NCBI GenBank assembly: GCA_024401365.1
Contig: JAKSLE010000005.1
Coordinates: forward strand, 62,001 to 126,000
DNA length: 64,000 nucleotides
Source of the DNA: Bacteroidales bacterium
Lineage (GTDB): Bacteria; Bacteroidota; Bacteroidia; Bacteroidales; Marinilabiliaceae
Direction of reading: 5' to 3'
A program made the translations under genes and the position numbers. Under the pieces are notes generated by a model. That model saw only the letters and a list, made by a program, of their open reading frames with translations. It was not told the DNA's origin and ran no database searches. This document shows positions 59,841 to 64,000 of this stretch, piece by piece (the stretch's first letter is position 1; every line of letters starts with the position of its first letter).

Positions 59841-62107
59841 CATAGCATCAAGACTTCGTCAAATGCCATTATTATACTTAGTTCCGATATGCAGTATTTC
59901 TTCGTCATCCACCCTATCATCTGCCGCCTATACTGACTGTCTGTGTAAAACATATTCTTCTCTTCTGCCGCTATCGACGAAATAAATGCCTTCAAATGTG
60001 GTATCGCTTCCTCTTTTTCTTTTAGACATAAATACGCCAACCCAGTATTCATCTTGTCCGCAAGCGTTAACTCATTGTCTGGAACTATCTTAATATCTTC
60101 AAAATAGCCCTCAACATTGCCTATGTACAGATTGCAACGCGCCTTTTGTCGTACTATCTCTGTCTTGAATTTCACACTATTGGCAACCTGAATGCCCGAC
60201 ATGACATCCAACGCTTCTCCATACATTTCCATGGACATGAGTATCTGAACTATCTCTAATTTTATGCTTATGTCGTTGGGAGCTAATTTCTCGGCTTCTT
60301 TCATGTGCGACATAGCCTTTCGCATATCTCCTTGCTTGAATAAGCATTCTGCCATCTTTCGCTTCGTCCACAAATCTCCTTCTTCTATTATGTCGGCTTT
60401 GTCCAATTGTACATAGGCTTGCGCGTAGTTTTTCGACTTCAAATTGCACAACGCCGCCTTGCGTAACGTGTTGGCGTCTAACTTCCCTCGCTTTTCGTCT
60501 TCTGCCAATAGCTCATTGTATACCTGAGCAGCATCTGCATATAGGTCATAATTCTTTAACGCAACACACAATCGCTCTTTGTATTCTCTGCCAGGAAAGA
60601 CTTTTCCCCACCCCGCACTATTGTGAAACGATAGTACCGGCGCAAATATGTCATATACAAATTGTACATGTGGCTCCGTAATCTCTTCTTGCGATAGCTC
60701 GGTAGCCCTGTTCCATACCCCATTGTAGCTTAACCTGTATAGATCATAAACGCAGTTCGTCGCATGGTATACTAGCCTGTCATGGATATTCTCACTCTTG
60801 TCTGTCTTTTCGCCTCTTATGGATTCTGCATAATCGACCAACTGCTCGTCGGCAACTGTATTTAATACCTTGTCTATTTGATCCTCAGTGAACGTCCGCT
60901 TCATCTGAAGCATCATCGAATACCTGTCACTTTCAGCCATATATGGCGTGCGTATATACCGCTCCACCAATCGCTCGTATTTCTCATACGACTCAGTGGC
61001 CATCTCTTTCCTGAATATCGGATTGCTCGAATCATATGGAATTATCCACGATGTAAGGTGATTCTTGAAGAAGTCATTGTCTTTCATACTGTTGTACATG
61101 CCAAAAAGTACGTCAACTCCTCCTACTCTCCACTTGTCTACCTTGTTCATCATGCGCTTGAACTGTGGCTGACTTGAGAATAACCCTTCTATTATGAGCG
61201 ACACCTCTTCTTCGTTCGAGAAAATTGATTCTGCATTGATCTTTTCTATGCTGTCAATATTGTCCATCATGTGCATCCCCATCTGAGCTTCCATCTCCCT
61301 CTCAAGCGGAATTACTTTTATTTTCTGAATAGCAAGATAAACTTCAAACAGCACTTCTCTTATCCCCTCTGCCTCCAAAACACTGTCTACCCACTTGCGA
61401 CATTGCTCAGGCGCCATAATACGGTTGTAGTACATCGGCAACAATACCATAAACATGGCCAACCCTCGACCTCTGAACTTGTCTGATAAATTCGGATTGG
61501 TAATCACATATACTAGTGTGGAGATAGCATTCAATTCTAACCTGAATACCGCACCCATAAAGATACCTCCTACTAAAAGCATCTGCTCGTATTCTTGCAA
61601 TTCTTTTTCGTTAAAAATAAACTGCGCTACCTTGAATATGTCGTCTCCTGCTACCCAACCTATCCACAAGGCATCAAAAAGTGTCTCAACGCTGGCATAC
61701 CTAGCTTCCCCTCCTTCACGACCTGCTTCTTTGATCTTGGCAATACATACATCAGCATTTAAGGGTCCTTTATAGTATCTTGGGATTTCTAAATGTTCCT
61801 TGAGAACCATCATCTTTGCATCCAAAAATGAGTCAATCATAGAGTGTATGGCTTCCGATAATCCATAATAACAGGTTTGAAGTTGCTCGGGAGTATAAAT
61901 AGCCGCCCCATTCCCCATAAGATCCTTGTACGATTGGTACGTCGCACTAACGCGCTCTTGAATCTGCGGTACTTGCATCAGCGCCGCCACCTCTTTTTCT
62001 AATTCCGACAACGCCAAATAGAGAGATCCCTCTTCTACCTGTTTATGGAGTTTCCTGTTCACCTCCATTACAGATTGATATTCTTTGTAAATCCTTTGTA
62101 TTTCCAT
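59825..62107 (-). CDS. Large helical, TPR-like protein of unknown function
   Basis: A 760-residue protein with no signal peptide or membrane helix, so probably cytoplasmic. The N-terminal 110 residues include a coiled-coil stretch (SVMEVNRKLHKQVEEGSLYL). The middle is helical with no known motif. From about residue 500 there are TPR-like helix pairs (NYDLYADAAQVYNELLAEDE; AALCNLKSKNYAQAYVQLDK; AECLFKQGDMRKAMSHMKEA; VQILMSMEMYGEALDVMSGI; GLAYLCLKEKEEAIPHLKAF). TPR arrays bind other proteins. I do not recognise the full-length family. It has a full-consensus promoter and is not in an operon. Its last codons come from the dispersed repeat. Confidence 0.75.
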   Translation of the reverse strand: MEIQRIYKEYQSVMEVNRKLHKQVEEGSLYLALSELEKEVAALMQVPQIQERVSATYQSYKDLMGNGAAIYTPEQLQTCYYGLSEAIHSMIDSFLDAKMMVLKEHLEIPRYYKGPLNADVCIAKIKEAGREGGEARYASVETLFDALWIGWVAGDDIFKVAQFIFNEKELQEYEQMLLVGGIFMGAVFRLELNAISTLVYVITNPNLSDKFRGRGLAMFMVLLPMYYNRIMAPEQCRKWVDSVLEAEGIREVLFEVYLAIQKIKVIPLEREMEAQMGMHMMDNIDSIEKINAESIFSNEEEVSLIIEGLFSSQPQFKRMMNKVDKWRVGGVDVLFGMYNSMKDNDFFKNHLTSWIIPYDSSNPIFRKEMATESYEKYERLVERYIRTPYMAESDRYSMMLQMKRTFTEDQIDKVLNTVADEQLVDYAESIRGEKTDKSENIHDRLVYHATNCVYDLYRLSYNGVWNRATELSQEEITEPHVQFVYDIFAPVLSFHNSAGWGKVFPGREYKERLCVALKNYDLYADAAQVYNELLAEDEKRGKLDANTLRKAALCNLKSKNYAQAYVQLDKADIIEEGDLWTKRKMAECLFKQGDMRKAMSHMKEAEKLAPNDISIKLEIVQILMSMEMYGEALDVMSGIQVANSVKFKTEIVRQKARCNLYIGNVEGYFEDIKIVPDNELTLADKMNTGLAYLCLKEKEEAIPHLKAFISSIAAEEKNMFYTDSQYRRQMIGWMTKKYCISELSIIMAFDEVLMLCEGSC

Positions 62108-62139
62108 ACATAGTGGTTGTTTAGTTTAGTAATGTCACA

Positions 62140-62171
62140 CAAAAATAAAAACATTAGCAACTATACGCAAA
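62140..62171 (-). promoter_or_regulatory. Full-consensus promoter of the TPR-like gene
   Basis: On the minus strand: TTTG (62171-62168), a 20-base spacer, TATTTTTG (62147-62140). Both boxes exact; ATG 32 bases on. Confidence 0.8.
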
Positions 62172-62185
62172 TATTTGGCGTGATT

Positions 62186-62219
62186 CTTGCTATTCATTCC
62201 AAAAAGAACATTACCTTTG
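62186..62219 (+). promoter_or_regulatory. Promoter of the sugar transferase gene
   Basis: TACCTTTG (62212-62219) is an exact -7 box, with CTTG (62186-62189) 22 bases upstream as an imperfect -33 box. It leaves a leader of about 70 bases before the ATG at 62296. Confidence 0.5.
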
Positions 62220-62295
62220 TGCATATGAAATATTTGGAGTTTTTAATCTCTTCCCCAAATATCTCATGTTGCGCGCAATTCTATAAAACGAATAC

Positions 62296-63720
62296 ATGGA
62301 GTCTCCAGAAAAACTGAGTAATCGAGCCAGATTTGTCAGTACGCTATTGACCGCAGGTACGGTTTTCATAGCGATGCTGTCTTATTTTGTGGCTATATAC
62401 TTGTTCTACAACAATTCCTTCCATTCGATAGAATTCCTCCTCAACCGAGATTTCCTTATCTCTTGTATCTTCATTACACTCATTTGGTCTACCCTCGAAA
62501 TATGGTTCGGACTGAACGAGGTGTACCGTAGCCGCTCGTATGGATATATAGTTCTCTACCACATTGCCGAGAGCATTATCGGCGTCATCGTATTTACTTT
62601 CGCATTGTTCTTGTTCGGATTGCCTAATTACGGCCGAGATGTCCTACTCACTTTCGGCGCCTTTAGCACAATCCTGGCAATTCTATTCAAATTCGCATTC
62701 TACCTCCTCCTCCGTCGTTACCGCCGTAAGGGATACAATACTACTTCAATAGTCTTCTTGTGCGACAAAGGGGGAGAGTCCCTCCTCGAATCTATATACC
62801 ACCGCTACGAGTGGGGTTATAGAATCAAGGCAGTAATCGGCGACGAGTACATAACTAACTTGTACAAGGGCGCTGTCCCAACTTACCTGGATAGCGAGGC
62901 TAACCTCGAGGAGCTTCTTACACAGGATGTAGATGAATTCGTCTACGCTCGTAGCTACGATAGCTCTCGCGAAATCTTGCGATATATCGATATCTGCCAG
63001 GACCTGGGCGTGACTTTCCGTCTCTACTCACCTTTCCTCAACCGTATCTCGTCTAATACTCAACTTAGATACTTCGATACTAACGCCGTAATCACGTTGT
63101 CTAATACCCCAACCAACTACGTGGGTCTTCTGACTAAACGAATATTCGACGTATTTTTCGCTTCGTGCGTTATCTTGATCGGACTCCCATTCTTCCTCAT
63201 CGTGGCTTTGCTTATCAAACTCGATTCCAAAGGCCCAATATTCTTTAAGCAAAAACGCTCAGGCCTCAAGGGTAAGGTCTTCGATGTCTACAAATTCCGC
63301 ACAATGGTGGTCAACGCCGAGGAGCTGAAGGAGCAACTTATGTCTCAAAACGAGATGGATGGCCCCGCCTTCAAGATGACTAACGACCCTCGTATTACTC
63401 GCATCGGACGCTTCTTGCGTAAGAGCGGTATCGATGAGTTCCCTCAATTCATCAACGTGTTCATAGGCGATATGTCTATCGTAGGACCTCGCCCTCCTCT
63501 GCCTAAGGAGGTTGCCGAATACGAACGCTGGCAGCTGCGCCGTCTGGCTATGAAACCTGGTATCACATGCTTGTGGCAGGTTTCTCCCGATCGTAACTCT
63601 GTCTCTTTCGATGATTGGATGCGCCTCGACTTGGAGTATATAGACAACTGGAAATTTTCACTAGATCTTGTCATAATCTTCAAGACTATCCGCACCATGC
63701 TACGTGCCGACGGCAAGTAA
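62296..63720 (+). CDS. Polyprenyl-phosphate glycosylphosphotransferase (WcaJ/PglC-like bacterial sugar transferase)
   Basis: A 474-residue membrane enzyme that loads the first sugar-1-phosphate onto undecaprenyl phosphate and so begins synthesis of a lipid-linked polysaccharide. Four N-terminal helices (TLLTAGTVFIAMLSYFVAIY; FLISCIFITLIWSTLEIWFG; ESIIGVIVFTFALFLFGLP; LTFGAFSTILAILFKFAFYL) are followed by a CoA-binding-like Rossmann part and then a reentrant helix (KRIFDVFFASCVILIGLPFF). The catalytic domain has FFKQKRSGLKGKVFDVYKFR, the DE pair in KSGIDEFPQFINVF, and SIVGPRPPLP. Its product is the likely acceptor of the glycosyltransferases at 0.7-14.7 kb. The DUF4296-like gene begins 10 bases after it. 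Confidence 0.93.
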   Translation: MESPEKLSNRARFVSTLLTAGTVFIAMLSYFVAIYLFYNNSFHSIEFLLNRDFLISCIFITLIWSTLEIWFGLNEVYRSRSYGYIVLYHIAESIIGVIVFTFALFLFGLPNYGRDVLLTFGAFSTILAILFKFAFYLLLRRYRRKGYNTTSIVFLCDKGGESLLESIYHRYEWGYRIKAVIGDEYITNLYKGAVPTYLDSEANLEELLTQDVDEFVYARSYDSSREILRYIDICQDLGVTFRLYSPFLNRISSNTQLRYFDTNAVITLSNTPTNYVGLLTKRIFDVFFASCVILIGLPFFLIVALLIKLDSKGPIFFKQKRSGLKGKVFDVYKFRTMVVNAEELKEQLMSQNEMDGPAFKMTNDPRITRIGRFLRKSGIDEFPQFINVFIGDMSIVGPRPPLPKEVAEYERWQLRRLAMKPGITCLWQVSPDRNSVSFDDWMRLDLEYIDNWKFSLDLVIIFKTIRTMLRADGK

Positions 63721-63730
63721 CTCACTCTCT

Positions 63731-64000
63731 ATGAAGAAGAACAAAAAAACAACAATCATTATATCCGCAGCCATTCTCCTGCTTGTCGTGGGAGGATGGT
63801 ATTTGTATTCTGTAGTGCGCAACTCTTGGATGCCTTCTCGCCATAATATGATTATGGCTATCTCCGATATTTACACCATCGACGCCGTAGCCCAAACAGG
63901 TAATATCGACCGACAGAGAAGCGACCATACAATGGAGAATGCCTACCATACCATCTTCTCTCAGTATGGAATGTCAAAGGAGATCTACGATAGCGCCCTG
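63731..64000 (+). CDS. DUF4296-like protein, 3' end beyond the window
   Basis: The first 90 codons are visible. It starts MKKNKKTTIIISAAILLLVV with one membrane helix at residues 7-26. MIMAISDIYTIDAVAQTG and AYHTIFSQYGMSKEIYDSAL follow the usual DUF4296 layout (helical Asp-x-x-x-x segment, then a xxYGxxxxxFDxSL ending). DUF4296 proteins in Bacteroidota are small, usually lipoproteins; here a membrane anchor replaces the lipobox. Function unknown. It follows the sugar transferase by 10 bases, so it is cotranscribed. Confidence 0.65.
   Translation, partial: MKKNKKTTIIISAAILLLVVGGWYLYSVVRNSWMPSRHNMIMAISDIYTIDAVAQTGNIDRQRSDHTMENAYHTIFSQYGMSKEIYDSAL

Overview
The window reads as a chromosomal segment of a member of the Bacteroidales (phylum Bacteroidota), probably an uncultured or little-described one. 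The evidence is the Bacteroidota promoter signature TTTG-N19/20-TAnnTTTG at several gene starts, the exbB / small membrane protein / exbD / exbD operon, the long inserted form of IspG, a Wzi-type capsule protein, and several families largely confined to this phylum (DUF4954, DUF4197, a DUF4296-like protein). Both ends cut through genes. I found no rRNA, tRNA, insertion sequence, prophage or CRISPR array.

Layout. 1-14.7 kb is a surface-polysaccharide region: the end of a beta-barrel protein, then GT8, GT4, GT2 and a GT2-GT4 fusion on the plus strand. A minus-strand operon follows (Wzi-like protein, MsbA-type ABC transporter, GT4, phosphoethanolamine-transferase-like protein), and then another plus-strand GT4 leading into ispG. 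16.6-24.5 kb holds secreted proteins and two GH3-type enzymes, one fused to a NamZ-like exo-muramidase domain. 24.7-27.8 kb is a secreted unknown and the exbB/exbD energy-transduction operon. 28-32 kb is a YfhO-family membrane protein translationally coupled to a DUF4954 protein. 32.3-47.2 kb is almost entirely minus-strand housekeeping: M48 peptidase, tyrS, two envelope proteins, mreB, purH, lepA, rodA, mrdA, mreD, mreC, tonB. 47.4-53.2 kb has dus, a thioesterase, a DUF3108 protein, tadA, nhaC and an alanine/glycine:cation symporter. 53.3-59.6 kb is an epimerase, a P-type Ca2+-ATPase and trpF-trpB-trpA. 59.8-64 kb is a large TPR-like protein of unknown function, a polyprenyl-phosphate sugar transferase that starts lipid-linked glycan synthesis, and the beginning of a DUF4296-like gene.

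How the parts fit. The theme is building and maintaining the cell envelope: glycan initiation (62.3 kb), sugar addition (0.7-14.7 kb), export and outer-membrane attachment (ABC transporter, Wzi), isoprenoid supply (IspG), peptidoglycan elongation (MreBCD, PBP2, RodA), peptidoglycan recycling (NamZ-NagZ fusion) and TonB-dependent energisation.

The most unusual signal is a dispersed intergenic repeat: a T, an A-tract of 5-8, a pyrimidine, and the invariant core TGCGAGCAAC. It occurs seven times at six loci roughly 7-11 kb apart, mostly just beyond gene 3' ends, and is often followed by a pyrimidine-rich stretch that can form a short hairpin. I do not recognise it as a named element. Other points of interest are a repeated aromatic/His module joined to glycosyltransferases, a 17-bp direct repeat just upstream of the NamZ-NagZ promoter, interlocked divergent promoters between two sodium-linked transporters, and a rearranged mre cluster.
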